64,000 nt of DNA, taken from Aquila chrysaetos chrysaetos. Taxonomy: Eukaryota; Chordata; Aves; Accipitriformes; Accipitridae. The position numbers and the translations under genes were made by a program. Under the pieces are notes generated by a model that saw nothing but the letters and a program-made list of their open reading frames with translations, made no database searches and was not told the origin of the DNA. The stretch covers positions 15,648,743 to 15,712,742 of the forward strand of contig NC_044027.1 of NCBI RefSeq assembly GCF_900496995.4, read 5' to 3'. Positions 1-13,130 of the stretch are shown here, piece by piece; within the stretch, counting starts at the first letter, position 1; every line of letters begins with the position of its first letter.

Positions 1-3000
1 TGAAGATAATCTGCGCTAGCTGCGCTGAGGAGCCCCGTGCTCCAGAGATGCTAGAGACCAAACTGGTTCCCAATAAGGAATCAACCTGAGCTGGTGGGAG
101 CTGGTTTGGCTGACCCAGCCACGAGCCAGGGGAAGATCTCTATATGGACACTACTACCACCGGACAAATCCTTCCCATCATGAAGTGCATGAGAAAGGAA
201 TACAAAAGTGGTACACCCTGCAGCTGTCTCCCCTGTGGACTGAAGACCCCAAAGAGATCCTGGCTGTGCAGCTAAAGCACATCACCCTAGATGAAAGGAC
301 ACCAGCAAGGACTAAAGCCCTCTGAAACCTCATTAACCTTTCAAGAAAGGGTTAAAATGTCAGGATAGGCAGTGGTGTTGCAACACAGTTTTGACATCAC
401 AACTGTAAAAAAAAAAAAAAGTCAATTATATGATTTATCTGTTGCATGAGCACCCATGCAGGGCCAGATCCTGCTGCCACTAAGCTGCCATTGAAATTAG
501 AGCAGTGTTTTCGGCGCAGCCCAAACAGCTGCGCGGCCACCAGGGAGTCGATGCCTGTGCAAGTGTCCTCTGCTCCCTCGCTCCACTCCCTGCCGGATCC
601 CATCCTGACCAGCAGTGGGAAGAGTGCTGCAGGAGCCGTCTGCACTCTCTGGAGAGCTACCCGGAAAATCCAAGGGCTGAGGTTTGCGGTAAAATATTTA
701 CAAGCCCCTGTGCTTTTGAATTATACAGGAAAGAGGCAATCACAAGTCAAGTTTTTACCCTTTTACAGCACAACTTAGCAATCAAACTGATTGCACCTTT
801 TAAGCTAGTATGAACCCCCTTCCTGAGCAAAGTCCTTTGTATCCACTTTTGCCAAGTACCTTTTTTTCAGTTGATATATAAACCTTTGAAAAACAAGTTT
901 GAGGGGAGACTGACAACCTTGAAACCTCAAGAGCAGCATGGCATTGATGGGTGCCGCTCCCTGAGCCGAGTATTATAGATAGATTTTAATTTCATTTTAA
1001 CAAAATAGCTGTCTCCAGTGGAAGAAGCATCAAGAGCTAAATGAGGACCCGTCTTGAGCTGAATCACGTTGAACAGACCTCGGCACTGTCATTGATTTTC
1101 TGGGAAGAAAAAAAGTGCCTCTGGCTACTAAACCAAATTAGTAGTCACTGATGACCAATTATTTTGCCCCACTGTGAACGGAGAGGCGTACTAAAATTCC
1201 AGTTTGTCAGACCCAAGGCTCCCTTCTCAAACACCTTTCAACAAGCGTGTACCAAAAGTCCCTCAGATGGTTCTGACGCCTTCCTGTTTTCGGCAACTTC
1301 TCCTCCAAAGTTTTAATGAGCTGCTGCTCTGAGGATGGCCTGCCAGAAAGGGAACCCTTCCCAGCTCGGTGGAGCACTATTTGGCATGGCACAAATCACA
1401 GCTGTCAGAATTTATACACACATACACAAAAAAGTGTCAGCCTAATGTTTGCAAATTATAATTACCATTTCTCTTGCATGTCCCTGGTGCCTTCATTTTA
1501 GATAAATCCCAGCTCTGAGGTATCAGCTGCAAAGCACCGGAGGCTCATATCGAATAGAATAGATTTAACTAGTTTGTAGCTCATTTAAGGCCTACACTGT
1601 TTTATTTTAATATTGTTAATACTTTATTATACTTTTTAACATTGTTTTCACAGTAAAATAGCCTATTAGGAGGCTGCAGCTTCTTTTCCAGGAGATTTCT
1701 GGCAGACTAGCATACCACATTGTATAACCGAGTTAGAAGGCGCTTGTCATTTCAGTTGAAAATAGGTCTGTACCCTGACTCTTGAAAGTAAATTAGAGAC
1801 AGAGTCTATTAAAGAGACAGGAATTGTTTCAGGGATAATAGTTTTGAAAATGTGCACAGATAAATTTTAAAATATTTAGGAAATGTCAACATTAGAAGTG
1901 GCTCCAACTATTTGACTATAAAAGGAAGCAGCTGATTATTTTTTTCCACAATTATAAATAATTTGTTACATCCTATCAGAACTTCTTTCCTTTTCCTTTC
2001 TGTGGCAGGGTGCTTGTGCCAAAACAAGGAGATCTGAGTTACTCAGAACGAGGTGGATTTTAATCTGCAATAAGCGTTTTCAGCGGATGCTTCCCCCACT
2101 CTCCCCACAGCATCTGCAGATGATAACAGCAAAGTCCTCCCAGTTCAGAGGAGTAACATCTGGGCAGGGTGACAAAAGGAAACAGAACACACAAGCCGTT
2201 CATTCCTGTCCTTAAGTAACACCAAGGTGAGAGGACTTTTCCCAAAGGTCAGCTGCAAATGAGAAATACTGTCACGCTGCCAAGCAGCACCAATATTGGG
2301 GCCAAAATTCCCTGTCCACTCCAATGAGATCAGTGTTTGACCTACAAAGAAAAAGCTGCCTCGCCGAAATTTCTCCGGTAACCTTAGTCAAAGCAGCATG
2401 TTACCTGATACCCCCTGCTTTTCCCACTTTCTCAGTATTTCTTTCAAAGGAGGCAGGAAAACCAGACGAAGCCTCACGTCCTACAGCCCCACCAGACCTT
2501 ACATGTATAACTAAGCACATGAGTCATTCCCACCGATTTCAAAGAGGCAGTTCATGCGTGTATCATTCCAGGCATGATTCTATACTTTGCTGGATCAGGA
2601 CTTAAATGCGATTAATCACACGGCAGGGAAGGATCTCTGAAGAGCATCAACCCAAATGTGTCCTTTCAAGCATTTACTTACAAGCCAGCTGTGGACTAAT
2701 CAGTCACCAACTGGCTGGTCCACTGGAGATGGTAAAAGTCACCTCCACAGAGATGTGAAAACACATTCAACTACCACAGAAAAATCAATAATCAAACACT
2801 ACAGACAAAGGCTCAAGGTTTTCTTGCATCCCTCCTGCTATTCCTGCACACCAGGAAAGCTCCAGCCTTGGAGAGCAAAGGGACAGGCCAAGGAAACAAG
2901 CCCACGTGCAAGGCTCACCATGTGCTTGTGCCAGAAATACCAAAATTTACACCACGCAATGAGACTGGAGACCCACTCAGACAATAAGACACTTGGCCAC

Positions 3001-6000
3001 AGGTTTGCCACATCTTTTATCCTTTGTAAATATTTTGCCCAGCTCTGATCAGTATGAAATGGCAAACTGGAAGGGAAGGAGGGGAGAGAAGGGGGGACAA
3101 CAAAGGGTAAACGTTGGTGTCACCTTTAGCACTGGGTGTCTCCGGATAACGGTCTGGAGCAGCACAGCTGATTGGTAAGCAAAGCCTTGAAAAGCCCTGC
3201 AGCATGTGATCTATGAAACAGAAGGTCTGCAGAAGGATGTCTCCTCTGATATGAATGCCCCCTTGGGATGTATATTGCTGGATTGCACATCTAGTATCAT
3301 TAGAAAACACGGCCATAGATTAGGCTGTTTTGAAGCATGTGGCGTGCAATAATTAAGTAATAAAAGTCACCACAGGGGTGAAGGAACAAGAAACAGAAGA
3401 GTTACTATTTGCATACACACTGCCGGCGCTCTCCGTGATCATCAAAGATTCTCCAGACTGCTAGAAGCTGGCTGCTACCGATTTTGGACCCACTCCTGCC
3501 AAAAGCCATGATTTACCAGCTAGCTCTGTGGCACACGGGCGCTCTCTGCAGAAAATGACCTTCTGGTGGTCCAGTGACTGACCTTCAGCAGTTAGCCCAA
3601 GTCCCCAGTGTCTCGCAGTTGGTCCGGACGGGCAGGGAAAGCACTGCCTTTCTGTTATGGGAGCTCCAGCTGAAGGCACTGTGGGCTACAGGTGGGAGCA
3701 GAGCTGGAAGTGATGGCTCCACAGTCATTGGTTGCAGCTAAGATGGGAAAAGTCCCTCCCCAGCAAGGTGTGCAAGGACAAGGACCAATAAAACTTCAGA
3801 TCAAGGTCCTCCATCACCTTCAAGTGTTTGCTTCTGGGGGGAAAAGAACAGCAGCAGGACCACAGCAATAAGTGATATGCTGTCCTCAAGGCAAGAACCC
3901 TGCTGCTGCCACTGCCAGTTCTGCCTCCCATGGTGGCTGATGAAGTTAAAGTATCCACACTTGCAAGGAGCAAGATCAACAATTTCAGGCTGCAGCTCTG
4001 CCACAAGTTGGTCAGGTTAATGCCAGCTCAGAGCAGCTGAACAGGACACTGGCCAACAAGCAACTGCCTTTTTTTTTTTTTTTTTTACTATTTTTCTAGA
4101 ACCATGGTCATCTGCAGCTCCTCTCTGCTGCTGTCTCCTCCTGGCCAGGATGCTCCCTGGTACCCTGTTTCAAGGGGCAAATACATCTGGTCTGTACAGC
4201 TGAGGCACTAGACCAGGGCTCAGCATTTCAGCTCCCCTTTCTGCTGCAGACACCTGACCATCTGCATTGAGTCCACTTTTATCCCTATTCAGATTGCTTA
4301 GGGCAGCACTTATTCCTTTCACCCAACCCATCATTGCATCTGTTTGCGGCTTTTTGGTATACCGCAGTAGTGCTATTTTAATAGCAAAAGCAGTGTTATT
4401 TTAGCAAAACACACTTTGCACCCAGTGGTTCTTCCCAGGCAGCTGCCATGGCTGTGTCAGTCTGGAGGGGACCCAGCCAGAGCTGCTCCTCTGAGCTCCA
4501 GGGTGGCAATGCAAAAGCCCAGCTCTCTGCTTCTGGACATTGCCCCATTCAGTGCTTCCATTATTCACCATTGGATACCAGTTGGGAAATGCTCTCCTGG
4601 AGCCATAGCAAGGCCCAAGGTTGAGCCACAGTCTTTGGTGCTCTGTGGTCCTTCCAGCACACCTGGGCTTGAACAGAGGTAGTGATACGGCCCTTATAAA
4701 AAAAGGTTGCGCAAAGATGGAACTTGCGCCCATGCTGGGGAACGCCCTAGCGCAGTCCTGCTGCAGGTTATCACAAGTGTGTGCAGGCTGTGGGGTATTA
4801 ACTGCAAACGAATGTGGGTTGGAGTCTTTCTTGAAAAGAGAAAGCCTTTCCCAGTGTGAGGGTTTATTCATGTTCTCACTAGTCACACTTTCCAGGAGCA
4901 GAGGTGTGAATCAGCATGGGGAAGTAAAGAGAGGTATTAACCCTGGAAATTATGCTGTTGTCTTTTCAATGTTTTCCAGGCCTTGCACTCCCCTTTTTGA
5001 CCTCCTCCAACACAAATATAAGGAGCTGTGGATGGAGCAGCAAAGAGCCCTGACAGCAGCCCAGCGAGTGGAGAAGAAAAAGGTGATAATACTCCAGCAG
5101 CGCTTTCCCTTGCTGTGCACAGCACTGCTACCAGGCATAACCCCCCACTGTCCTACCCCATGATGAATGGACTCCTCCCAGCCATGGGGAGGGCTCTCAG
5201 CTGGGAAAACATCCTCCCTGACTACTAGAAGGCTGGTGAAGCCTAACAAAGATGAGTTGCTTCCCAGCCAAGATGGGCCTGGCTTCAGCCAGAATATGTC
5301 CTGTGGGGCAATGCTGTAACAAAGAATTAAGTTTCAAAATATCTTTGGTATTTATGTCATCCTCATGCCGGGAGCCCTGCAGACTGTCCTTTGGACAGCA
5401 TCAGCTCTGCTCAGGTTACCTGTGACAGCGGGCAAAACAATGGAACGGCCAACAAATGTTCAAAGGACCAGCACCAGCCCTGAGCCTGGCATTGTGTTGT
5501 TGTTGCCAGCACCCACAGCAGTTGTTAGAGTGCAACGCTGTGCTGTTAAACACACCAATATTGTAATAACATTTAAAAGCAGCCAATGACTGTTTTATTA
5601 GTTAATGGCTCAAAGAAGAGTCGAGCTAATATGGTAATGACCAATTTCAATGGGCTTACTGCCATCACAAACTATGCTTTATAGTTGAAGTGCAAGAATA
5701 CAGTGTTCTTAATTAGCAGCTACTTTCTGAATACACAAGCCTAGGATGTTGGCAAGTGCATCCCTACCTTATCTATTAATGACTGATGTTTTTAATCACT
5801 AAGTTCCCTTCATCAAGTTCCCAAAGCCTGCAGCCACCAATGACCGAGTTAAGCAACACAAACCTACATCCTAGACCACAGAGCAGACAGATTCCCCAGG
5901 GTTTCACACAGCGGCCAAAACATTCACCAGGTACCTGCACTGGCTTGTGCTGGGACTGCCAAGCACTGCAAGCTGCAATTAATCAGGAGAGCAACACGCA

Positions 6001-9000
6001 CACCGGACAGCCAGGAAACCCCACCATGGTAGGGGTGGTGGAAGTGACTTTCCCAGCTAGTGATGAGCAATTGCTCTAGCTCAGAGCACAGGGCTTTCTG
6101 CAGGCAGTGGTCATCTCACTGGGATGCTGTATAAAGGAGACACTCAGAGCTGGCAGCTGCTCAAGTTTTTCTCATCACTATGTTTTAGATACCAGTATTA
6201 GCTGCATGAACATGAAAAACTACCCAGATCAGGCTTTTGTGATCATCAGTCCAAAGTGACTTTTAGTCTTGTTCATCCCAGTGTCATTACGTTGCATGAC
6301 ACCAGCTGGATGTATATAGCTGTGCAGCCGTTTCAGCCCACTCTTGTTTACCTTTGGTTACAGAGAGACAAAGTGCGCGAAACTCGCACCACATTGCTGC
6401 GAAAACACCCACTACCTGCAAAGGAAGAGTCCTTCTGGCACCTGCCCCACTTGGAGACGGTATGGAGCACTTGCTTGAACTCAGGGACACCTTCTAACCT
6501 TGCTCACATGCCCTGGTAACACCCTTAGCACACAACGAAGGTAGACACAAGGCTCTTACCTCAGAGCTCCCCAAGACCCAGACCCTAAAATGGTCCTGCA
6601 CTGAGTGTGTTCAAACATCAGCCCCTTTTGGACTTCAGGGTGGGATATTTTTTGCAGCCATAAGCCCGGGAAGAGACACAGCAGTTGCCCAGATAAGGGC
6701 CTAATGACTTATTTTCTAACTTGTGTGCGCTTTCATGAGCTTCATGAGATGACAAGCATCTTTTTATATCTCCCTGTTAGTACTGGGGTGGCCTTTGCTC
6801 TCTGCTGGTTTTCCTGCAACTGCCCTACACAAGCAGGACAATCAGACCTGCATTTTGGTACCCTGCCATTTAATCGGCTCTCACCATAATTAATTCAAAC
6901 CACACCAGATGTTTCAAGAAGCATTTTCACCCTAAGAATTAGAGCTTTCTAGAAAGCCTGCACTCTTGACACCTCTCTAAACTTCCTGATTGACAATATT
7001 CACCCTGAGACTGAGCAAAGGGTCTAGCCGGGTTACAGATGTGCGTGACACTTCCTTTAATTGATCCAAATAAGAGCCAAGGTGAAGATTTCTTGTTCTA
7101 GCTATGGAATCTAAACATCTCCCTGAATCCATCTGCACATCCTACTGTGCTCTGGGGTACTTGTTTGAATTCCGTTAGCTTTGTTTGTGGTGTAAATTAC
7201 AGGGAAACTTCAAGTGAAGAGCTAGGGGGCATTTTAGGAAGGAAGGGAAAAGAGCTGGGCAAGCAGAATGGAAAGGAGACACCAGAAAGTCTGAAAGCAC
7301 TGAAACCCTGCAGGGAGTTTATATGGCCAAAATCATATCTGGCATTGATAGATACCACTGCAAAGAGCCTCTCAGCCCTCCGCCCCAACCCTTGTTCTGA
7401 TGGGGTTATTTTTTTTGCCATGCTGTTGATTTTTAACTGCAGTTTAAACCTATGAAGAAGCCTTGTGACTTCCTGAAGCTAATTTACTTGTACAAGTTGG
7501 AGAGTTTCGACCAAGAAACGTGTTTTGCACCACCTTGATGTATTCCTCTTACGTCCTGTCTAAGACTGTCCGATTAGCATATGTCAGTAATCATTTATCC
7601 CCGCTGCCTGTCAGCACAGAGCTGCTGCTGCGGCTAGTGTCAGGGAAAGAACATGACCGATCGCTGTTAAACAGATTGTGTAAGTCACACGAGATGCTGG
7701 GGCAAGCCTCCTCTTTAGAGCTCCTCTCACCCCAGACCTTTCCATCACTATTCATTTTTCAGCCTGTGTTTTAGTTCATGCTTTCCCTTTTGTTTCATCC
7801 ATGACTGTGGTTGGGTTCCTCCCCTAGCCACAGCTCTCAAACCTCTGAGTCTTTTCTTCTTCTCTCTGCCTTTCTCCTTCCTCTCCTCTTCCCTTCCTTC
7901 TCAGGAGCAGCATCCAGGGGAGGAGGGACAGCTCATTTTGCACAGCCTCTGCAGATTATCTGTACTCCTCCTTTCTCATTACATTAACCTGGAAGGTTTG
8001 CCTTTCCCCAGCTGCAGATCATGAACAGCCCATGTTAGAACTTGGATCAGGAAATTCATTGCTCAGTTGAGTTTCAGTGCGTGGCTTCCTCCATGGAAAA
8101 ATAAGTTCTCTTGAACATCCATAAACACCCCGTGAAAAGCAGCAACAACCCAGAGAAAGCTGATGGTTCCCAAAGACCCTTGGTAGCCTCCAAACTGTGC
8201 TTTAACTATCTCTGTAAAGTTGGGTTCTACATAGGTGATGGTGGAATGGTCTTGAAAGACCAACTGGCCTAACACTTCAGCCAAACCCAGGGACAACCAG
8301 GACTCACCCTATCAATCCCTCCTTTACAAGGGTGACAACAGAGAGCAGTGCTCCAAAGAGGTGAGGGAGCTTGTTCTTGTGGTGTTTCTGTCCTCCTGAA
8401 ACCTTTCTCAGGCTCATCCATGGCGGTAGATAACTACTTTATGGCTTCTTTAAGACTCAGTAGCCTGAGGAGGCCAGCTATTGGCACTGACCACTGTAGG
8501 CAGTTTACCAAAACACTGTCTTTAATCCATATAACGCTCCCATCCTACTGCACAAAAGCAGTATGAAAAGCAGGCACAAAAATATCACTTTACAGAAAAC
8601 TTGTTAGCAGACTCCCATCTGCATATTATTTCCTACCAGCCTTCAGTGACATTGTTCTGCTCTGGCCATTACAGAGGATGCTCGTGACCTGGGAACAATT
8701 TCAAACTCTGGGCAAGAACATTCAGAGACTCTGTTGCCCTGACCACAGCCCCACTTTGGACTATTTTTCCATGTGACGTGAGGCTGCTGCGATGTGCAGG
8801 GGTGTGACATGTCCTCAAGTCACTCATCCTTCTTGTCACTCAGTCACCCCCTGTCATCTGCCATGATGCCTTTCAGTCTGGCCTGCTCTGGGGGGGGAGC
8901 AATGCAGAGCACCCAGCTACCGAGACGGTTGTAAATCAAAGCAGGGGGCAGCAGGAAGATGACATTTTGTTCCTTTAGACCCATAAAAATCAACAAGGAG

Positions 9001-9240
9001 GATTTTTCTATTCCCATCCTGACCCCTTACAGAGAACTGCAGGAACTGAGCACGGATGTAACTACTGGCCCTTAAACTGGACTTTCCATTCAGTCCCTGC
9101 AAGACTATCTCCTGGCACCACGCTAGAGCTTGCAGAGGAAGTGGAAGAGAAGAAAACAAAGGAGCTTTGCCCTCCCCACTAATTGCTTCTGCTTGCTCCC
9201 TGCATTGCCAGGGCTGCATGACATTACATAGTCATTCAGT
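1..9240. other. Intergenic sequence 5' of BARHL1 (distal)
   Basis: No exon recognised on either strand. The longest frames (180 codons plus at 4621-5163, 161 codons minus at 4401-4886) have no domain and sit in opposite frames of the same low-CpG DNA. An AT-rich repeat-free piece at 1560-1980 and a homeodomain-site piece at 5555-5740 (TTAATTAGCAGC near 5709) might be regulatory. CFAP77 is the gene expected on this side in other vertebrates, but I cannot identify any of its exons here. Confidence 0.6.
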
Positions 9241-12200
9241 CAGTAAAGTGTAGACAAATTGACTATATTTTCATTTGGATTTAGGTTTCAGCCCCACTGC
9301 TTTAGAATAATGGCCCACGCTATTAAGCTAACTGGGTGATTTACAGGCTCTCCCATACCGGGTGATCGCTCCTGCTCTGCGTCTCGCTCTGGAGGACCGA
9401 CCTGGCGTGTGGTCTCCTGGGCCCTCCAGCTCGCTAAGACAAACAGGTCACAGGGAGCCAGTCATGTCCTGATGGGCAGTTCATTAAGGGAAGTTGCTGA
9501 ATTGTAGGGTTTTCGTTTGTTTTGTGTTGTTTTGTTTTTTTACAAAACCAAACAGAAGTTAACTCCTTACTCACCTCAGCAAGATGCTTCTACTGCCCTC
9601 CTCTTCCTCAGTCACGCCCCAAGGCAAATGGCCTCTGCCTTGCTCTGCTTGCAGTGACATGATTCCTGGGCTCAGGTTTTGCCAACACAGCTGGGACTGT
9701 GCACCAAGACTTCATTTATTTGTAGATGTGGGACTACATTCCCTGAGGTCTGTACCTCGAGCACCCAGCATGGACATAAATAAATATTCCTGTCCCCCAT
9801 GTTCATGGGATGCATCCTGTCCCTGTGGCACTCATCACTAGCATCATGCTGGCCCAGGCAGAATAGCATCCCTGGTGTCAACCAAACTCTGGAAAGGATG
9901 TTGCTGGCACAACACAGCATCCCCACAGCCTTGCCTGGGCCAGCCCAGGGTGAGGCTCCAGCTACCTCCATTTGAATATTTGACAGTCACAATCCAAACC
10001 AGTAAGTCAACGCCGGCTACTGCGCAATAGATTTCCAGGGTTCTGTCAAGTCAATCCAGAAGGATTCGGGTGGCGACACCTCACGCAGCAGTGATGTAGG
10101 ACAGAATTCACCGATGTGTCAAAATAGCTCCATGCACCACGTGTCACTGACACACACCAGGGTTTTTCCTTTGCTCATTAGAGAATTCCAGCTTGCACAG
10201 ACATTCAAGGTGGCTTTCCAGGGAGAATAGTCTTGTTTACTTGACCAAACAGGGGGAGGATAGAAAATGCAGCAACTTTGGACAACACTTTTGTCAACAC
10301 GCGCTGCCTTCCTGAGCAGATGAAACGAGCTACGCTCGATGCGCGATATGAATAAGCGATAAGCAATTGACGAGCAAGTGTTCGGGTACCTTGGCAAAAG
10401 ACTTAATTTGCAACCTGGCACAAAATCAAAGGCTCTGTCAACGGCTGAGCGGCTCTCCCGCGTATGCCTTGCGTTACCTGGGAAAGCTCTGTCAGGTAAA
10501 TTTCCACTGAAAGTAATTAGAGGAATCCCCACTGTATAAACTTTGCAGCAAAATTCTGGGCTCCAGAATTTGATTCTCACCAGGGATCCGATATCTGCTC
10601 ACAGCCTGATCCTTCATCAGAATTAACAGTTGAGGTTTAACACATACACACAAAAATGTTCCACATTTTTTTTTAATGCCTTACCTCTATTTTTGTCTAA
10701 AGAGCTGAACTGACAAGCACAGCTCATGTAATCTTGCAACTGTTGTCTTGTCAGAAAAGCCATAGACTCTGCTTAAATAACCTAGGCTTGATACGCAAAG
10801 CACACAGTGGGCTGGCTTTCCAGATACGGCATTTATCCTCCCAGGTTTGAGGGCAGCAAAACTTCATGGAGTTGGAGTGTTATAAAACTTGTCTCCTGGG
10901 GCTTAAATAGGTCTTAAAGACTAGAGCAATGAGTTCAAGAGCTTTCTGTTGCCATGGTACCAGATCAAACCTCCCTTCAGCTGGGATTTGGGCTGACCAA
11001 AAAAAAAAAAAAAAATCAGCATCACCCAATGGCTGTTCAGTGGCCCAAGTGACATGAATTGGTGGGTCCCAGCCCCGCAGTGACAATCCAAAGCAGCACC
11101 GCTGGCCTTCAGTGATGACTTGCCTACAACAGGCACAATGCAAAAAGAAAATACAACACCCTGCAGGGTTCCAAATGGGCAGCAGAGACCCAGCTACCCT
11201 GAGCATGATCCCTGCACCTCTCCACTGGGACCACAGCAGAGATGCCACCTCCCACACCGCAGCCATTCTGTGACTAAATGCAGCCTCCGGGCGCCAGTCA
11301 CCATCACCACATATTCTTGCAGATTCTGCAGGTTTTCTTGTTTTGCCTAGTAGCTGAAGCTTCCAGCAATGCAATTGCTCAAATCACAGCAAAGCATTTC
11401 CATGGTCCAGCCTTTCCCAGTATCCCTCTGCATGTGCCCTGGACACTCAACCTCTCCATCCTTAGCTCTTCCTCGTGTCTCCCTCAGAGACATGGTAACC
11501 CATCATTCCTCCACTATTTTCATTGCTCTCCAACATCTCCTGATTAACACAAGAGAACACCACCGCTCCCTGCGCACCCGTACAGCCTGCACCATCTCCA
11601 GAGCAGGTTCCACCTCGATCCAAGCCCTGGTGTCCAAAGGCAGCACAAGCAACTGCTGGCAACCAATGCCCATTGCTGGTATGGAGATATTCACCCGTGA
11701 AGGAAGAGACTTGGGGTGCTTGCAGCCTCACAGTTTGCTGTAGAGTAAACCCCTACAATCTGTGTTGGGTTACAGGTGAGCACCTACCATTGCTTTCAGT
11801 GCTACCTACTGTTTCGTACACAAATCCACAGAAGTGCTTTTTAAATGGACTTGGGGTTTCATTCATGGACCTATTCTGCCTTCTGCAGAGATGCTATTTA
11901 CCAACAGACAACTTAGTTTGAAGTAAAACTCTTGCCTGGCATGAAAAGGGTCAGGATTCAAATCTCAGAAACACGAGGTCGGCAAGAAAGCTGCCAGCTC
12001 TGGTCTGACCCCGCTTCACCTGCCAAGGGAAGCACATGCTAGGTTACAGCTCCAGCGGTTAATTCTCCTTTACTCACAATATTGCCCTGACCAAGTGACC
12101 AGTGAACTCCAGCGAACATCTGTGGCCCTTATTTTCAGGAAGCAAATAAAAAAATCCCAAATCTCCATGGGGCATTAAATACAGCAGCCAAAAATTGCTG

Positions 12201-12600
12201 AGCACTTTTTGAAGCCTTTCTGGGTTTGAGGCGAATAAGGTTCATTTAGCCCAGACTCCCTTGTCGTGCATTTCCCCATTTTCTTAGAATTAGAAAGGTG
12301 GGGGCAGAAAAATCAACCCCATTCATTAAACCAGTTAAGCGCACTACTGCCAGGAAAAGCCACAGTATTTGTAACCCTAATAATCCAACACACACCTCCA
12401 AGCACAGCTCATCTTGGACGGAATAACGTCTGTTTTAAAAGTACCTGCCTCTCTCTAACTTGTCATGGCATTTGTTGACAACCCTATTGAAAGCCGCTCT
12501 CAATGCAGCTGTGAAGGATCTTTCAGCACCTCTTTCTCTTTCCTAGACAGTTTTTGAAAGGGAGGGGAGAAAAAAAAAAAAGCCATCAATACAGGGGGAA
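9241..12600. other. Intergenic sequence 5' of BARHL1 with possible element at 10000-10600
   Basis: The part 10000-10600 keeps many CpGs in otherwise ordinary sequence (GCTCGATGCGCGATATG, AAGCGATAAGCAATTGACG, CTTAATTTGC, GTAATTAGAGG). It is crossed by a 153-codon minus-strand frame (10119-10580) that resembles no family. It reads more like a constrained noncoding element than a gene. The rest shows nothing. Confidence 0.5.
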
Positions 12601-13130
12601 AAAGGCATCAGCAGCCAACATCAGCTGATGAAGCGCCTCACCTGGGCCCCCAGCACACCGCCTCCAATTAAATCAAAATGGTTTGTTTTTAATGGTCTTT
12701 TACACTGACAAGTGGGCTATCATTCCAGGCCTAGAGAGCTGTCAGGGAGCCGAGGCAAATCCTCCGTTGATAATGCCCAATGCTTCCAATTAGGAGCCGA
12801 GGCCGCTCCTGGCGCACTAACGATTCCCCAGCCTCCCCCAAGGCCCCTTCGGCGCTGGCTGTTTCGTCTTCCCTCTTCCTCCGCCGCAAATTACTGACAC
12901 AAAACGGAGGCGCCCCGGTGCCTCCTCACCACGCCGGGCCCCGGCCCTGTTGGATTTAATGAGGTGATGGAAGTTTTTGCGGCTCTTTCGCTAAATTCTT
13001 TTCTTGTTTGACAGCTGCTTGAGTGTTGACCTTATAAAAGATTTAGTGTTTCTCATTATTTTCTGTCAAGCTTTACAAGTGATAGCTTCACGGAAATCAT
13101 TTGCATCTCGATGTGCGCGCGCGCGCGGTT
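12601..13130. promoter_or_regulatory. Candidate upstream enhancer
   Basis: Repeat-free block with CAGCTG at 12622-12627, CTCCAATTAAATC near 12662, CTTCCAATTAGG near 12783, TTTAATGAGG, GACAGCTGC, TATAAAAG and a perfect octamer ATTTGCAT at 13099-13106, ending in a (GC)7 run (13114-13127). It lies 9.3-9.8 kb upstream of the BARHL1 start. The motif mix (E-box, homeodomain, POU) suits a neural enhancer; no alignment available. Confidence 0.42.

Noticed and set aside
1-345. Possible dispersed repeat or LTR-like sequence at the window start
   Set aside because: It looks somewhat unlike its neighbours, but I recognise no repeat family, terminal repeat or coding remnant.
4401-5163. Overlapping 161- and 180-codon frames on opposite strands
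   Set aside because: No domain, no splice context and no CpG or promoter signature. Opposite-strand openness suggests chance.
10880-11374. 164-codon minus-strand frame
   Set aside because: Contains a poly-Phe stretch from an A tract and lacks any recognisable motif.
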